Notes: generated from the sequence alone by a model not told the origin. DNA of 64,000 bases from Flavobacterium fryxellicola (GCF_900143245.1 NZ_FRDK01000009.1:81213-145212); one strand, 5' to 3'; counted from the stretch's first letter, positions 16,374-26,881 are shown. Numbers and translations are program-made.

Positions 16374-17855
16374 ATGTTACTACTTTCATTTATAATTGTA
16401 ATTCTATATAGCATATCGATTTTGCTTTTATTTTTCTATAGTTTGGCTCACTTTAACTTACTACTGAATTATTTAAGAAGTAAAAAGCGTGCGGATCAGT
16501 CGGTACAATTTGACCTTTCAAATCCAAATGAAATTCCCTTGGTTACGATACAACTTCCTATATATAATGAAAAATATGTGGTGGAACGCCTGTTAACCAC
16601 TATTGCAAAAATGGATTATCCAAAAGACAGATTAGAAATTCAAGTTCTGGATGATAGCACAGATGATAGTGTACTAAAAACAGAACTCTTGATTCACAAA
16701 ATCGCACAGTCAGGACTGGACATAAAGCACATGAGACGCAGTAATAGAACGGGCTTTAAAGCAGGCGCTTTAAAGGAAGGTTTGCGTAGCGCCAAAGGAG
16801 AATTTATTGCTATTTTTGACGCTGATTTTGTTCCTCAAAAAGACTGGCTCTACAAAACAATTCCCTATTTTAAAGATCCTAAAATTGGTGTAGTCCAAAC
16901 TCGGTGGGGACACCTGAACCGCGATTATTCGATATTGACAAAAATTCAGGCTTTTGCACTAGATGCCCACTTTACGCTAGAACAAGTAGGACGCAATTCA
17001 AAATTGCATTTTATTAATTTTAATGGAACTGCCGGAGTGTGGAGAAAGCAATGCATCCTTGACGCAGGGAACTGGGAAAGTGACACACTTACCGAGGACT
17101 TGGATCTAAGTTACCGTGCACAGATAAAAGACTGGAAATTCAAATATCTGGAAAATGTGGTTACTCCTGCTGAACTGCCAGCCATCATTAGTGCTGCACG
17201 TTCTCAGCAATTCAGATGGAATAAAGGTGGAGCTGAAAATTTTAGCAAAAATGCAATTCGTGTACTACAATCAAAATCCATCGGATTCAAGACAAAAGCG
17301 CATGGCATGTTGCATTTATTAAATAGCAGCATGTTCTTAGCAATTTTTACCATGGCAATCTTAAGTGTGCCCATGTTGTATATAAGAAATGAGTTTGCAC
17401 AGTTTGAAAAAGTTTTTGACTTGCTACTCTTTTTCATCATTACCTCTATCCTCTTTTTCATCAGTTATTGGGCCACCTACAAAAGTATTCATGGCGGAGG
17501 CTTCAAAAATTTCATAAAATACATCCCTTTGTTTATTACCTTTTACACCATTGCAATGGGATTTTCTTTTCACAACACTATAGCAGTGGTAGAAGGTTTG
17601 TGGGGTAAGAAAAGTGAATTTATACGCACTCCAAAGCTGAATATCGAAGGACTTAAAGAAAAATGGAAACAGAATAGCTACATTTCAGATACTATTTCAA
17701 AGAACATAATTGTTGAAGGACTTTTAATCCTTTATTTTATTTTTGCGATTTATAGTGCTTTTCGGTTAAATGACTATAGCTTAATTACGTTGCATTTAAT
17801 GCTTTTCATTGGTTTTAGTTTTGTATTTATAAAATCAATACAGGTAAATAAATGA
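16374..17855 (+). CDS. Processive-type family 2 glycosyltransferase, membrane-bound
   Basis: A 493-residue protein of cellulose-synthase/ceramide-glucosyltransferase type. There is an N-terminal membrane helix (residues 1-25), the catalytic series [27 protein letters not shown] and [12 protein letters not shown] (the D,D,D,QxxRW signature), then three to five C-terminal helices. It may make a beta-linked glycolipid or polysaccharide. It overlaps the following gene by 4 bp (ATGA), so the two membrane enzymes are co-translated. Confidence 0.85.
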   Translation: MLLLSFIIVILYSISILLLFFYSLAHFNLLLNYLRSKKRADQSVQFDLSNPNEIPLVTIQLPIYNEKYVVERLLTTIAKMDYPKDRLEIQVLDDSTDDSVLKTELLIHKIAQSGLDIKHMRRSNRTGFKAGALKEGLRSAKGEFIAIFDADFVPQKDWLYKTIPYFKDPKIGVVQTRWGHLNRDYSILTKIQAFALDAHFTLEQVGRNSKLHFINFNGTAGVWRKQCILDAGNWESDTLTEDLDLSYRAQIKDWKFKYLENVVTPAELPAIISAARSQQFRWNKGGAENFSKNAIRVLQSKSIGFKTKAHGMLHLLNSSMFLAIFTMAILSVPMLYIRNEFAQFEKVFDLLLFFIITSILFFISYWATYKSIHGGGFKNFIKYIPLFITFYTIAMGFSFHNTIAVVEGLWGKKSEFIRTPKLNIEGLKEKWKQNSYISDTISKNIIVEGLLILYFIFAIYSAFRLNDYSLITLHLMLFIGFSFVFIKSIQVNK

Positions 17856-19231
17856 GTTGGAGTGCTTCAAATAACACGAAGTCTTATGGATTTCTTGCAT
17901 TAAGCACTTTTATTTATGCGTATATCGCTTACGGTCTAAATCGATCTGAGTTCCTCTATTTATTGGTTTCTTATAGCTTATTATTTGTTTCTTTTTATCA
18001 ACTTATCAAACTTCAAAAAGATAATTTTCCGTTTCTAATTGGAGCGGCACTGCTTTTTCGATTGGTTTTTCTACTGGCATTACCTAATTTATCTCAAGAT
18101 TATTACCGTTTTATATGGGATGGAAACCTCATCCTTGAAAATATGAATCCCTTTTTGCAGTTGCCAAAAGACCTAATCAACCAAAGCTACTTTACTATTG
18201 CAAATGTAAACGATTTATATAACGGAATGGGTAGTTTAAGCGCCGGACATTATTCTAATTATCCCCCTGTGAACCAATTTTTATTTGCTGTAGCGGCCTT
18301 TTTCAGTAATCAAACAATAATAGGAGCAGCAATAGGAATGCGATTACTAATTATCGCAGCCGATTTTGGAACTTTATATTTCGGTAGTAAATTACTAGTC
18401 CGTTTAGGAATGGAGAAACACCGCATTTTCTGGTATATTCTTAATCCCTTAGTGCTGATTGAACTTACTGGAAATTTACATTTTGAAGGAGTCATGCTCT
18501 TCTTTTTTGTTTGCACAATTTATCTCTTGGAACAAAACAAATGGCAATTAGCCGCCTTGATTTTGGCATTATCTATTTCGGTCAAATTACTGCCATTGCT
18601 GTTATTACCGCTTTTTTTTAGAAAATTAGGATGGAAAAAGGCAATTTCGTTTTATACTATTGTTATGGGTATTAATATGTTGCTTTTTCTACCCTTTCTT
18701 TCCACAGAATTAATCCAAAATTATAGCGAAACAATAGGACTGTGGTTTACTAATTTTGAATTCAACGCCAGTATTTATTACATCATTCGTCAGATTGGTT
18801 TCTGGATCACAGGATATAATATTATTCACATTACCGGAAAAATAATCCCTATTTTTATTATCGCTTTTATTGCTTTACAAAGTTTAAAAGAAAAAAACAA
18901 AAACAGTCTTCATTTATTCAACAGTATGCTATTGGCATTGACCGTTTATTTTTTAACCGCTACTACAGTGCATCCTTGGTATGTCATAAATCTAATTTTG
19001 ATTGCTGTTTTTACCTCCTATAAATATCCTTTTTTATGGAGTTACACTATTATTTTAAGCTACAGTGCCTATTCAAAAGCAGAGTTTTCGGAAAATTACT
19101 GGCTACTTGCAGTCGAATATAGTACGGTAATGCTTTTGCTTTTTTACGAAAAAAGGAAGATTTTAAGGTCTGAAAAAAGAGTATATTTGGATTTTTTAAA
19201 TAATAAAGGTAAAATTAATGGACCAAATTAA
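17852..19231 (+). CDS. GT-C-like membrane glycosyltransferase (GT87/mannosyltransferase-like)
   Basis: A 459-residue protein with about ten membrane helices. After the first helices comes [22 protein letters not shown], the acidic first-loop pattern of GT-C mannosyltransferases (D-x-x-R-x-x-WDG), and later [13 protein letters not shown]. Such enzymes use a polyprenyl-phosphate sugar, which the DPM-synthase-like gene two positions upstream could supply. It overlaps the sigma-factor gene by 14 bp. Confidence 0.75.
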   Translation: MSWSASNNTKSYGFLALSTFIYAYIAYGLNRSEFLYLLVSYSLLFVSFYQLIKLQKDNFPFLIGAALLFRLVFLLALPNLSQDYYRFIWDGNLILENMNPFLQLPKDLINQSYFTIANVNDLYNGMGSLSAGHYSNYPPVNQFLFAVAAFFSNQTIIGAAIGMRLLIIAADFGTLYFGSKLLVRLGMEKHRIFWYILNPLVLIELTGNLHFEGVMLFFFVCTIYLLEQNKWQLAALILALSISVKLLPLLLLPLFFRKLGWKKAISFYTIVMGINMLLFLPFLSTELIQNYSETIGLWFTNFEFNASIYYIIRQIGFWITGYNIIHITGKIIPIFIIAFIALQSLKEKNKNSLHLFNSMLLALTVYFLTATTVHPWYVINLILIAVFTSYKYPFLWSYTIILSYSAYSKAEFSENYWLLAVEYSTVMLLLFYEKRKILRSEKRVYLDFLNNKGKINGPN

Positions 19232-19799
19232 AGAAAATCCAAAATCAATTCTAGAACAATGGGTCAATCAATTTAGTGATGAACTCTATTCTTGGGCGTT
19301 TTTCAAAACATCTTCCAAGGAAGTTGCTGAGGATTTAGTACAAGATACTTTTTTGGCTGCATTTCATAAAATAGATACTTTTCAAGGCAAAAGCCAACCT
19401 AAAACTTGGTTGTTCTCCATACTCAACAATAAAGTAATTGATTATTATCGATTAAGTGCTCGAACCACTAAGAAAAACTTCAGTTTGACCGAAAATAGTG
19501 GTTATGAACTTTCGGATGGGCTTTTTAATACGCACGGATGCTGGAAAACGAATGATATCAATGCCGCTTGGGATCAAGACCAAGAATTACTAGACAATCC
19601 TGAATTCAATTCGATCATGGAAAATTGTATGGATGACCTACCTCAGAAATGGAAATTAGCCGTAACATCCAAATATTTAAGCGATAAAAAAACAGAAACT
19701 ATTTGTCAGGAATTAGAAATTACTGCGTCTAATTACTGGCAAATTGTGCATCGATCCAAACTGTTGCTAAAAAAATGTCTGGAATTGAAATGGGTTTAA
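19218..19799 (+). CDS. RNA polymerase sigma-70 family (ECF-type) factor
   Basis: A 193-residue sigma factor: region 2 is seen in [20 protein letters not shown] and [20 protein letters not shown] (residues 22-75), region 4 in [20 protein letters not shown] and [20 protein letters not shown] near the end. An unusually long linker with aromatic residues (residues 90-130) joins them. This layout resembles the TIGR02943-type group. It overlaps the membrane transferase upstream and is followed by a small Cys/His protein likely to be its anti-sigma partner, so the operon probably carries its own regulator. Confidence 0.85.
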   Translation: MDQIKENPKSILEQWVNQFSDELYSWAFFKTSSKEVAEDLVQDTFLAAFHKIDTFQGKSQPKTWLFSILNNKVIDYYRLSARTTKKNFSLTENSGYELSDGLFNTHGCWKTNDINAAWDQDQELLDNPEFNSIMENCMDDLPQKWKLAVTSKYLSDKKTETICQELEITASNYWQIVHRSKLLLKKCLELKWV

Positions 19800-19822
19800 C
19801 CAAACTTTAATATTCGAAGAAT

Positions 19823-20092
19823 ATGAATAAAGTAATGAGAACATTGTTGAGACCCTGTAAAAAGACAACAGAGTTAATCGACAAACAAATGTTCACTCCT
19901 TTAACGTTGAAAGAAAAGTTGCAATTACAAGCGCATAAAGCCATTTGCGGAACTTGTAATACGTACGAAAAACAATCCAAATTGCTTGATGCCCTCATAG
20001 GCAAATGGTTTGCAATTGATTCCAATAAAAAAATGTCTACGTTAGACGAAGACAAGAAAAATAAAATCATTGAAGCCATTAAGAAAATTTAA
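19823..20092 (+). CDS. Small zinc-finger anti-sigma-like protein
   Basis: An 89-residue protein lying 24 bp after the sigma gene. It has the pattern of a zinc-binding anti-sigma domain: CKKTTELIDKQ at residues 12-22, then HKAICGTCNTY at residues 38-48, giving C...HxxxCxxC. There is no membrane helix, so it is a soluble anti-sigma of the ZAS type. Its position strongly suggests it controls the preceding sigma factor, perhaps by a redox or metal switch; this is inferred. Confidence 0.7.
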   Translation: MNKVMRTLLRPCKKTTELIDKQMFTPLTLKEKLQLQAHKAICGTCNTYEKQSKLLDALIGKWFAIDSNKKMSTLDEDKKNKIIEAIKKI

Positions 20093-20165
20093 TGTGCTTT
20101 AATTAGTTAAGAATTCCTCCGTACACGTTCTAACTCTTTTAAAAAAAGAAAATAGGATCTTTAAG

Positions 20166-21011
20166 ATGATATTAGAACGAAAAAGATACGAACTCTTTGG
20201 TAAAAAAATATTTGAAAAGCTACTCATTCAAGCGCCTTTTAAGATTCCAAATCCAATGCCAGATGAAGCCTGTTTTCTCTACATGTTGCAAGGACAAATC
20301 AATTATGACACTCCAAATTTAAACGTTATTATTCCACAAAATGATGCTCTTTTATTAAAATGTGGTTCATATTTCGGTCAAATAAAAAGTACGGCTAGAG
20401 CTCAAAAGCACGAAATTGTTGTGATTCATTTTCATCCTGAAATATTAAAAAAAATATACGATACCGACTTACCTAAAGTTTTTCAACGGCCTACTATTCT
20501 AGACTCAAATATTGACTTGAGTACAATTAACAATGATTTTCTAATAGAGAAATACATAGAGAGTTTGTTGTTTTATTTTGACAATCCAAGCCTTACTAAT
20601 GAAGATTTATTGATTATTAAACTAAAAGAAATCATTCTACTATTATGCCAAACAAAAAATGCGCCTCTTATTCAACAAATATTATCGCAGCTATTTTCTC
20701 CTAGCAGTTATAGTTTCAAGCAAATTATTGAAAGCAACCTTTACTACCATTTCACCACAGAAGAATTAGCAGAAATGACTCATTTGAGCTTATCCTCCTT
20801 TAAAAGAGAATTCAAAAAAAATTATAATGACACTCCTGCCCGTTACATTCGCACTAAAAGATTAGAAAAAGCGGCCGAGCTTTTGCGCATTTCTGAGGAA
20901 CGTATTACGGATATTGCTTTTGATTGTGGCTTTACTGATTTGGCTAACTTTTCTAAGCTTTTCCATAAAAAATCAGTAGTTCTCCCTCGAACTACCGTTT
21001 GGACCAAATAA
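20166..21011 (+). CDS. AraC family regulator with frameshifted C-terminus
   Basis: A 281-residue regulator with an N-terminal cupin-like ligand domain and a C-terminal double HTH: TTEELAEMTHLSLSSFKREF, then RITDIAFDCGFTDLANFSKLF. The family ending after FHKK should be F/I-S-x-S-P-S-x-Y-R; here it reads SVVLPRTTVWTK. One extra base in the A6 run at 20967-20972 restores FSSSPSNYRLDQISN and a stop at 21017. The gene thus has a one-base deletion, or the assembly has an error. The second HTH is nearly intact, so some activity may remain. Confidence 0.8.
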   Translation: MILERKRYELFGKKIFEKLLIQAPFKIPNPMPDEACFLYMLQGQINYDTPNLNVIIPQNDALLLKCGSYFGQIKSTARAQKHEIVVIHFHPEILKKIYDTDLPKVFQRPTILDSNIDLSTINNDFLIEKYIESLLFYFDNPSLTNEDLLIIKLKEIILLLCQTKNAPLIQQILSQLFSPSSYSFKQIIESNLYYHFTTEELAEMTHLSLSSFKREFKKNYNDTPARYIRTKRLEKAAELLRISEERITDIAFDCGFTDLANFSKLFHKKSVVLPRTTVWTK

Positions 21012-21109
21012 GCAATTAGTTGAACTTCCTGTCCAGGTTTTATTTTAGCATTCATCAGACCTTTGTATCGTTAATAAAAAACGATTCTATTAATTAAAAA
21101 ACAAATACA

Positions 21110-21658
21110 ATGGCACATTTAAAACTAGAGAATAATTACATTTCTCCAATAACACAAGAGATTTTCGACAAAACAAAAAAAGCCTTTGGTTTTGTTCCCA
21201 ACATGTATAAAACAATGGGAGCAAATCCCGCTTTGTTAGATGCTTATATCTACTCTTATAACAGCTTTAGAGCCAATGCTGGATTCAATGCAACAGAGCA
21301 AGAGGTAGTATTCCTGACGGCAGCCTATGAAAACAATTGCGAATATTGTGTTGCTGCTCATAGCACGTTGGCAGATATGGCTAAGGTTCCAACAGAAATT
21401 ACAGATGCTATTCGAAACGGTGCAGAAATTGCAGATCCTAAATTAAAGCAATTGTCAAAATTAACGCGTTCCCTTTCTTTAAATAGAGGAATTGTTCCGC
21501 AAGAAGAAGTAGATGCTTTCTTAGCTTTAGGTTACACGGAGCAACATGTTCTGGGAATTTTAGCCGGTATTGCTGTCAAATTAATCAGCAATTATTCAAA
21601 CCATAGTACCAATCCGGAATTAGAAGCTCCTTTTACAGCAAGAGCTTGGAAAAAATAA
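21110..21658 (+). CDS. Carboxymuconolactone decarboxylase/AhpD-like peroxidase family protein
   Basis: A 182-residue helical protein with the AhpD-like redox motif NNCEYCVAAHS: C77, C80 and H84 in the CxxC-x3-H arrangement that reduces peroxides. The first 40 residues (FGFVPNMYKTMGANP) are typical of the family. It is the last gene of the long plus-strand run and is followed by a strong terminator. The AraC regulator directly upstream may control it, a common pairing in Bacteroidota. Confidence 0.85.
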   Translation: MAHLKLENNYISPITQEIFDKTKKAFGFVPNMYKTMGANPALLDAYIYSYNSFRANAGFNATEQEVVFLTAAYENNCEYCVAAHSTLADMAKVPTEITDAIRNGAEIADPKLKQLSKLTRSLSLNRGIVPQEEVDAFLALGYTEQHVLGILAGIAVKLISNYSNHSTNPELEAPFTARAWKK

Positions 21659-21680
21659 GTTGCACTTTATCTATATTTTA

Positions 21681-21715
21681 AAAACCAATAAGCCTCTAAT
21701 ACAGGTATTGGTTTT
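21681..21715 (+). terminator. Intrinsic terminator at the end of the large operon
   Basis: AAAACCAATA pairs perfectly with TATTGGTTTT around a 15-base loop and is followed by a run of T (21712-21720). It lies 22 bp after the AhpD-like gene. Confidence 0.85.
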
Positions 21716-21787
21716 TTTTTATCTACTATCGTCAGGAATTAGCAAATTGCATGTCTGTACAGGTAGTAGAAACAAACCTACATAGAT

Positions 21788-22468
21788 ATGAATTTGATTA
21801 CTGTTTTATTTTCTAAAAAAAAACCAATGGTATTAGGGTTTTCAATTAGTTTACTAGGCGCCTTACCACTTGGTTATACCAACGTAATTAGTTTGCAAAT
21901 TTTATTGGAACAAGGGAATTGGGCGTCACTGTCCTTTATTTTAGGAATTATATTTGTTCAATATTTTGTTTTGAAAATGGTTTATAAAATAGCGCGCTGG
22001 CTCGTCAACCAAAAGAAATTACTGTTATTTATCGACCTGTTTACCATACTCTTTCTTTTATTCATTGGCTTATATTTCATGATTAGTAGTACTAATGAAC
22101 AAAATGTCAGTCTTTCGAATCTAATACTGATTCAATATCCTTTTCTATTGGCTGTATTTCTAAATCTGCTGAATTTTATCCAATGGCCCTATTGGTCTGG
22201 AATTTATATCTATCTATTCAGAACAGCCAAATTAGACGATCAAATAAAAACTACTAATAAATTCATACTTGGCGCTTTATTAGGAACTAGTTTAGGAATG
22301 TTTCTCTTTGCCCATGTTGGACAATTTTTAATTGTAGCAAATCAAATAAAAGTAAGTTCTTACATTAATCCCGTTTTTATGATTTTATTCTTGTTTTTAG
22401 CCACAGTTCAAACGGTAAAATTTATTTTTAAAAATTCGTTGCATCAAAAGGAAATTAACCGATTCTAA
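21788..22468 (+). CDS. LysE-like membrane transporter
   Basis: A 226-residue membrane protein with six probable helices. The first helix contains GFSISLLGALPLGYTNVISL, the pattern of LysE/RhtB amino-acid exporters (GxxxxxxPGPxN variant). Its family assignment is weaker than for typical members because the second conserved region is divergent. It lies after the terminator and therefore has its own transcription start; no consensus promoter is visible. Confidence 0.6.
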   Translation: MNLITVLFSKKKPMVLGFSISLLGALPLGYTNVISLQILLEQGNWASLSFILGIIFVQYFVLKMVYKIARWLVNQKKLLLFIDLFTILFLLFIGLYFMISSTNEQNVSLSNLILIQYPFLLAVFLNLLNFIQWPYWSGIYIYLFRTAKLDDQIKTTNKFILGALLGTSLGMFLFAHVGQFLIVANQIKVSSYINPVFMILFLFLATVQTVKFIFKNSLHQKEINRF

Positions 22469-22535
22469 AACCTGCAAAAATATTAATTTTTACATCGAAG
22501 GTAGTATCCTCTTTTTAATAAGTAACTTTACGATT

Positions 22536-23564
22536 ATGAAGAAAACCTTTTTTATACTCGCCGTATTTTTACTGATCATCGCGAGCGGATTTTCTTTCTA
22601 TCATTCCTCTGCGGTTGAAGCAACCTCTTTTAAAACGAAATTAGAATACAAAGGAATGAACTTAGTTGCACCCATCAAAGAGTTAAAAAACACCACTTTT
22701 GACGAATTGAAAGCACATCATATCAATTCGATCTCTTTAATTCCGTATGCTTTTGTTGACGTCGAAAATGCTTCTGTTCATTATAATAATAAAAGACAAT
22801 GGTGGGGCGAAAGAACGGAAGGCATTAGAGCTAGTAATCAACTGGCGCATGAGTATAAAATGACGGTTATGCTAAAACCACATCTTTGGGTAAATCATAA
22901 TTTTTATACGGGAAATTTAGATTTTTCAACGGATGCCGAATGGAAAAAATGGGAAGCCAATTATGAAAAGTACATTCTTGATTTTGCTCAATTAGCCCAG
23001 CAAGAAAACATCGAACTATTTTGTTTTGGTACCGAACTAGGAAATTCAGTGGCCAAAAGACCAGAATACTGGTTGCAACTAATCCATAAAATTAAAAAAC
23101 TCTACACTGGAAAATTAACCTATGCCGCAAACTGGGATGATTTTGATAAAGTTCCTTTCTGGGATGAGTTGGATTACATTGGGATTGATGCCTATTTCCC
23201 TTTGTCTGATGCCACAACACCCGCAGTTGCTGATCTTAATGAAGCTTGGCAGCAGCACATCCTAAAAATGGAAAAGCTGCACACTAAAACCAGCAAGAAA
23301 ATACTCTTTACAGAATTTGGTTATCGCAATTCCGACCAAGCAGCCAAAGAACCTTGGAAAGAAAATCAAAGTGGCATTAATAATTTGGCGCAAGCCAATG
23401 CCTATAAATCTTTATTTCAAACATTAACCCAAAAGAAGTGGTTTGCGGGTGGATTTGCCTGGAAATGGTATGCTGATGCGTATCATAAAGAACCAAAAAA
23501 TAGTATTGATTACACACCACAGGAAAAACCTGCCCTTGAAACCATTAAAAAATGGTACCAATAA
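22536..23564 (+). CDS. GH113-like glycoside hydrolase, secreted
   Basis: A 342-residue protein with a signal peptide (residues 1-20) and a TIM-barrel. It follows the GH113 beta-mannanase layout: KGMNLVAPIKE near 39, MLKPHLWVNH near 111, acid/base glutamate in FCFGTELGNS (E167), nucleophile in LFTEFGYRNS (E260), and a final FAWKWYAD. Both catalytic residues are in place. Beta-mannan or a related glycan would be the substrate. It precedes a haloacid dehalogenase by 14 bp. Confidence 0.85.
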   Translation: MKKTFFILAVFLLIIASGFSFYHSSAVEATSFKTKLEYKGMNLVAPIKELKNTTFDELKAHHINSISLIPYAFVDVENASVHYNNKRQWWGERTEGIRASNQLAHEYKMTVMLKPHLWVNHNFYTGNLDFSTDAEWKKWEANYEKYILDFAQLAQQENIELFCFGTELGNSVAKRPEYWLQLIHKIKKLYTGKLTYAANWDDFDKVPFWDELDYIGIDAYFPLSDATTPAVADLNEAWQQHILKMEKLHTKTSKKILFTEFGYRNSDQAAKEPWKENQSGINNLAQANAYKSLFQTLTQKKWFAGGFAWKWYADAYHKEPKNSIDYTPQEKPALETIKKWYQ

Positions 23565-23578
23565 TTTAAAATAATAAA

Positions 23579-24268
23579 ATGACTCCACACAAAAATAAAC
23601 CAGTCCTCGTATTCGATGTAAACGAAACTTTACTCGACATGACTCCTTTAAAAAAATCAGTTAATGCGCTCCTTGATAATGAGCAAGGATTTAGAATCTG
23701 GTTTGGTATGTTATTGCACTACTCCATTGTATCTAATAGTATTGATGCGTATCATGATTTTGGGACAATTGCTGGAGCAACCTTATCTATGGCGGCCACA
23801 TCCCTGCATATAAAAGTTAGTGATGATGAAATTAAAGCGGCACTTTCGAAAATTCAAACATTGCAAACCCACCCCGATGTGGAGAAAGGTCTGAAACTCT
23901 TAAAAGATCACGGTTTTAGATTAGTTACCTTGACGAATTCTCCACCGCATGCACTAAAGCAACAGTTAATCAATTCAAATTTGACCGATTACTTCGAACA
24001 AACTTTAAGTATTGATCCTCTTAAAATGTACAAACCGGAAGCAGCAACCTATCTATGGGCAGCAAAAAAACTAGCCGTACAACCCAAAGAAATGCTAATG
24101 ATTGCGGCTCATGGTTGGGACATTGCAGGTGCTTCACATGCGGGTTTAAAGACCTGTTTTATTGCTCGTGAAGGGCAATCCTTATATACTTTATCCAACA
24201 AACCTGATTTTGAAGCGAAAGATATTTTAGCAATGGCAGAACAATTGATTACTGTTTATCACAAATAG
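23579..24268 (+). CDS. Haloacid dehalogenase type II-like hydrolase
   Basis: A 229-residue HAD-superfamily enzyme. Motif I is FDVNETLLD (nucleophile Asp13), motif II LVTLTNSPP, the lysine of motif III is in DPLKMYKPEA, and motif IV is MIAAHGWDIAGA. This is the arrangement of L-2-haloacid dehalogenases, where the asparagine and threonine after the nucleophile are typical. It might instead be a phosphatase of unknown target. It lies immediately downstream of the glycosidase and ends before a bidirectional terminator. Confidence 0.85.
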   Translation: MTPHKNKPVLVFDVNETLLDMTPLKKSVNALLDNEQGFRIWFGMLLHYSIVSNSIDAYHDFGTIAGATLSMAATSLHIKVSDDEIKAALSKIQTLQTHPDVEKGLKLLKDHGFRLVTLTNSPPHALKQQLINSNLTDYFEQTLSIDPLKMYKPEAATYLWAAKKLAVQPKEMLMIAAHGWDIAGASHAGLKTCFIAREGQSLYTLSNKPDFEAKDILAMAEQLITVYHK

Positions 24269-24285
24269 TATGCATCGTAAAACTT

Positions 24286-24323
24286 AAAAGGGCGTTCGTT
24301 TCAAATGAAACAAACGCCCTTTT
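24286..24323. terminator. Bidirectional intrinsic terminator
   Basis: A long stem AAAGGGCGTT ... AACGCCCTTT with an inner stem GTTTC/GAAAC and an AAAT loop, A-run on the left and T-run on the right. It separates the convergent HAD and msrB genes. Confidence 0.85.
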
Positions 24324-24347
24324 TTTGAACAAATAATTAACCACAAT

Positions 24348-24890
24348 TTATTTTGACTCTTGAAATAGCATCGCTCCAGAATTCATACAATAACGCAATC
24401 CTGTCGGTTTAGGTCCATCATCAAAAAGATGTCCTAAATGACCATCACAACGCGCGCAAACTATTTCGCCACGAACCATTCCCAAACTTTTGTCAACTAC
24501 TTCTTTAACTCTATTATTATTTATTGGAGCATAAAAACTAGGCCATCCCGTTCCTGAATTAAATTTTGTTTTGGACGAAAACAAGGGTAATTTACAAGCA
24601 GCACAAAAATAATTTCCTTTTTTATGATTGTCATTAAACTCATTTTGAAAAGGTCGTTCTGTTCCTTGTTTACGAAGGATATAATATTGATTATCTGTAA
24701 GTACCTTTTTCCATTGGGCATCCGTTTTTACCACTTTTTTCAACGACGTATCAGTCAAAGATAGTACGGGCTGTTGTTGTTTTGTGGTTGTAGTCTCAGT
24801 AATTGCTTTATCTGTTTTAGTGGACTGAATACACGCCATAAAGCTAAAAGCTATAGCTGGTAGTATTAAAAGTTGTTGGTATCGCTTCAT
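24348..24890 (-). CDS. msrB: Peptide-methionine (R)-S-oxide reductase, lipoprotein
   Basis: A 180-residue MsrB preceded by a lipoprotein signal (AFSFMAC, cysteine 20). Two zinc pairs CAAC (residues 96-99) and CARC (145-148) and the catalytic cysteine in [10 protein letters not shown] (C168) are all present. It repairs R-methionine sulfoxide in exported proteins. The ATG at 24890 is preferred over a TTG a few codons upstream because it begins the canonical signal. It follows msrA by 5 bp, forming a secreted methionine-repair pair. Confidence 0.9.
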   Translation of the reverse strand: MKRYQQLLILPAIAFSFMACIQSTKTDKAITETTTTKQQQPVLSLTDTSLKKVVKTDAQWKKVLTDNQYYILRKQGTERPFQNEFNDNHKKGNYFCAACKLPLFSSKTKFNSGTGWPSFYAPINNNRVKEVVDKSLGMVRGEIVCARCDGHLGHLFDDGPKPTGLRYCMNSGAMLFQESK

Positions 24891-24895
24891 AATTA

Positions 24896-25528
24896 TCAAG
24901 ATTTAGGTTTTAACTTTCCTTTGTATGTTTTTTTAAACTTGTTGTATCTTGGTATTGAAACGCCTTTCACATAAGGCTGATTTGGATTATTTTTTACATA
25001 ATCTTGGTGATAGGATTCTGCTTCATAAAAATCAGAGACCGGCTTTACCTCTGTTACAATAGGGTTAGCAAATACCTTATTTACCGTAAGCTCCTTAATC
25101 TTATCTTCTATTATTTTTTTCTCTGCAGCATTTTTATAAAAAGCAATAGAACGATAGGAAGAACCCTTGTCTGGTCCTTGTTGATTAGGAGTTGTAGGGT
25201 CTTGTGATGCAAAAAACACCGTTACTAATTCTTTATATGAAACCACTTTTGGATCATAAAAAACAGCCACTGACTCTGCATGTCCAGTTCTGTTTGAACC
25301 TACGTATTCATAACTAGGATTTTTAACATTCCCGCCTGTATATCCTGACACAGCTTCATCTACTCCTACGACTGCTTCAAAAACGTGTTCCGTGCACCAG
25401 AAACAACCAGAGGCAAAGACAGCTACCGCCTTTCCTTTTTTAGGTACTAAAGACAATTTTTCTGTTTGTCCGCTACAACTTATAATTGTAAACAACACAA
25501 GGGCAAAACTTAGTAATTTCATTTTCAT
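24896..25528 (-). CDS. msrA: Peptide-methionine (S)-S-oxide reductase, lipoprotein
   Basis: A 210-residue MsrA with lipoprotein signal (FTIISC, cysteine 18). The catalytic motif [13 protein letters not shown] places C42 and C45; also seen are [15 protein letters not shown] and [12 protein letters not shown]. It reduces the S-epimer of methionine sulfoxide. The pair msrA-msrB on the minus strand is an envelope oxidative-stress repair unit. Confidence 0.92.
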   Translation of the reverse strand: MKMKLLSFALVLFTIISCSGQTEKLSLVPKKGKAVAVFASGCFWCTEHVFEAVVGVDEAVSGYTGGNVKNPSYEYVGSNRTGHAESVAVFYDPKVVSYKELVTVFFASQDPTTPNQQGPDKGSSYRSIAFYKNAAEKKIIEDKIKELTVNKVFANPIVTEVKPVSDFYEAESYHQDYVKNNPNQPYVKGVSIPRYNKFKKTYKGKLKPKS

Positions 25529-25671
25529 CTTTTATTATTTTTGTTTTTGTTTTATAAAATCCATTCTACTGATTTTAAATCATTTTTATAATATGCGTAT
25601 ACCGCACTCACATCTAAGGTAATATACGGATGATTTCTAGATTTGGTTTTAAAACAAATCCTAAAGTTTTG

Positions 25672-26634
25672 TTAGTTTTTTACACTCAACGTCTCTAAAA
25701 TCTTTTCTTCGAAACCTTGTAACGCTCTGATGGCATAATCCACTTTCTTTTTAGTTTTATATTTATAAGACACTTCTAGGAAATTTTTAAACGGTACTGT
25801 AGGTTGTACTTCAAGCGCATCGTTCTTTTTATAATTTACTTTGATTGGAATATCTTTATAGTACGTAAAATATTCAGGATGGGTAATCACGCCTAAAGTG
25901 GAACAGTCAAAGGGTATAAATCCTCTAACACCAAAATAGGTTTCGTTTTTTTCCATCCAAGGCTGTACAATATCAAACAACCACTTATCAGCTTCTTCGT
26001 TTTGATCTAAACTAGCCAAATCGACATTCCCAATATGAGTGTACGAACTCGGTTCATAGCCTGCAAATACAAGTGGTATAGGCGTATTCAAAACCACATC
26101 CATCGATTTAGTATCAAATTCATAGTTGTAATCAAACACATTCAATTTTCCGTTGCCGGGATTGAACAACAAGCCGGGCGTTCTCGCTGCACAAATAGAA
26201 ATCTTCTCGATTTGCGGAATAATATCGGGGTGATTCTGAATCAAAGTAGCAATATTAGTCATGGGACCTAAGGCCAATATGGTTAGCTTTTCTTTTTTTA
26301 AAGCCTCATACAATGCTCTTGTTCCGTCATTTTCAACACCTAAATCAGTTGCTTTTGGCGAACCTTTGTATACTGGAATTGTCGCCCCTTTGTGATGCCA
26401 TTTTAATATTTTGTTGATAATACCGTAGCTATAATCCACATAAGTAATCGAACTAATACCCACAATCTCGATTTGAGGTTGTTTCAAAGCCATAATCAAT
26501 GTGATGCCATCATCCACTTCTCGTGGTGTTTTATCGGGCATTCCAATCATAAGATCCGTATCAAACCATACTTTGGTTTGTGCTTGTAATTGTGTCGCAA
26601 GCAAAAGCGCAACTAGTATTATTTTGATTTTCAT
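25672..26634 (-). CDS. Secreted nucleoside hydrolase-like protein with altered metal motif
   Basis: A 320-residue protein with signal peptide (LLATQLQAQ) and the fold of inosine/uridine-preferring nucleoside hydrolases: the ILALGPMTNIA motif near 120 and FVAG/VFAGYEPS near 185. The N-terminal aspartate cluster, normally DTDxGxDDA, here is DTDLMIGMPDKTPREVDDG, i.e. about nine residues are inserted between the two aspartate pairs. That could change metal geometry or specificity. A methylthioribose-kinase-like gene follows upstream, which suggests ribosyl salvage. Confidence 0.8.
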   Translation of the reverse strand: MKIKIILVALLLATQLQAQTKVWFDTDLMIGMPDKTPREVDDGITLIMALKQPQIEIVGISSITYVDYSYGIINKILKWHHKGATIPVYKGSPKATDLGVENDGTRALYEALKKEKLTILALGPMTNIATLIQNHPDIIPQIEKISICAARTPGLLFNPGNGKLNVFDYNYEFDTKSMDVVLNTPIPLVFAGYEPSSYTHIGNVDLASLDQNEEADKWLFDIVQPWMEKNETYFGVRGFIPFDCSTLGVITHPEYFTYYKDIPIKVNYKKNDALEVQPTVPFKNFLEVSYKYKTKKKVDYAIRALQGFEEKILETLSVKN

Positions 26635-26881
26635 AAGATATTTTTTTTTAAGTTTTTTTCTACGCAGATTCGCTGAATTATTTTATTTTCTTAATTATTT
26701 TGATTTTTCACTTGTCATCGTATTCGTTCAATCAAACATTTAAAATCATTTTTTTTCCCAGATTAAAGACTTTAGATTGATTTTTAATAGCTGGGAATCT
26801 GCAGTGCTCTTTCCTAGCTTCTGCGTTGCAACAAATAGCCATTTAGCCATCATAACTTTGGTCCTTAAATCCAAAAATTAA

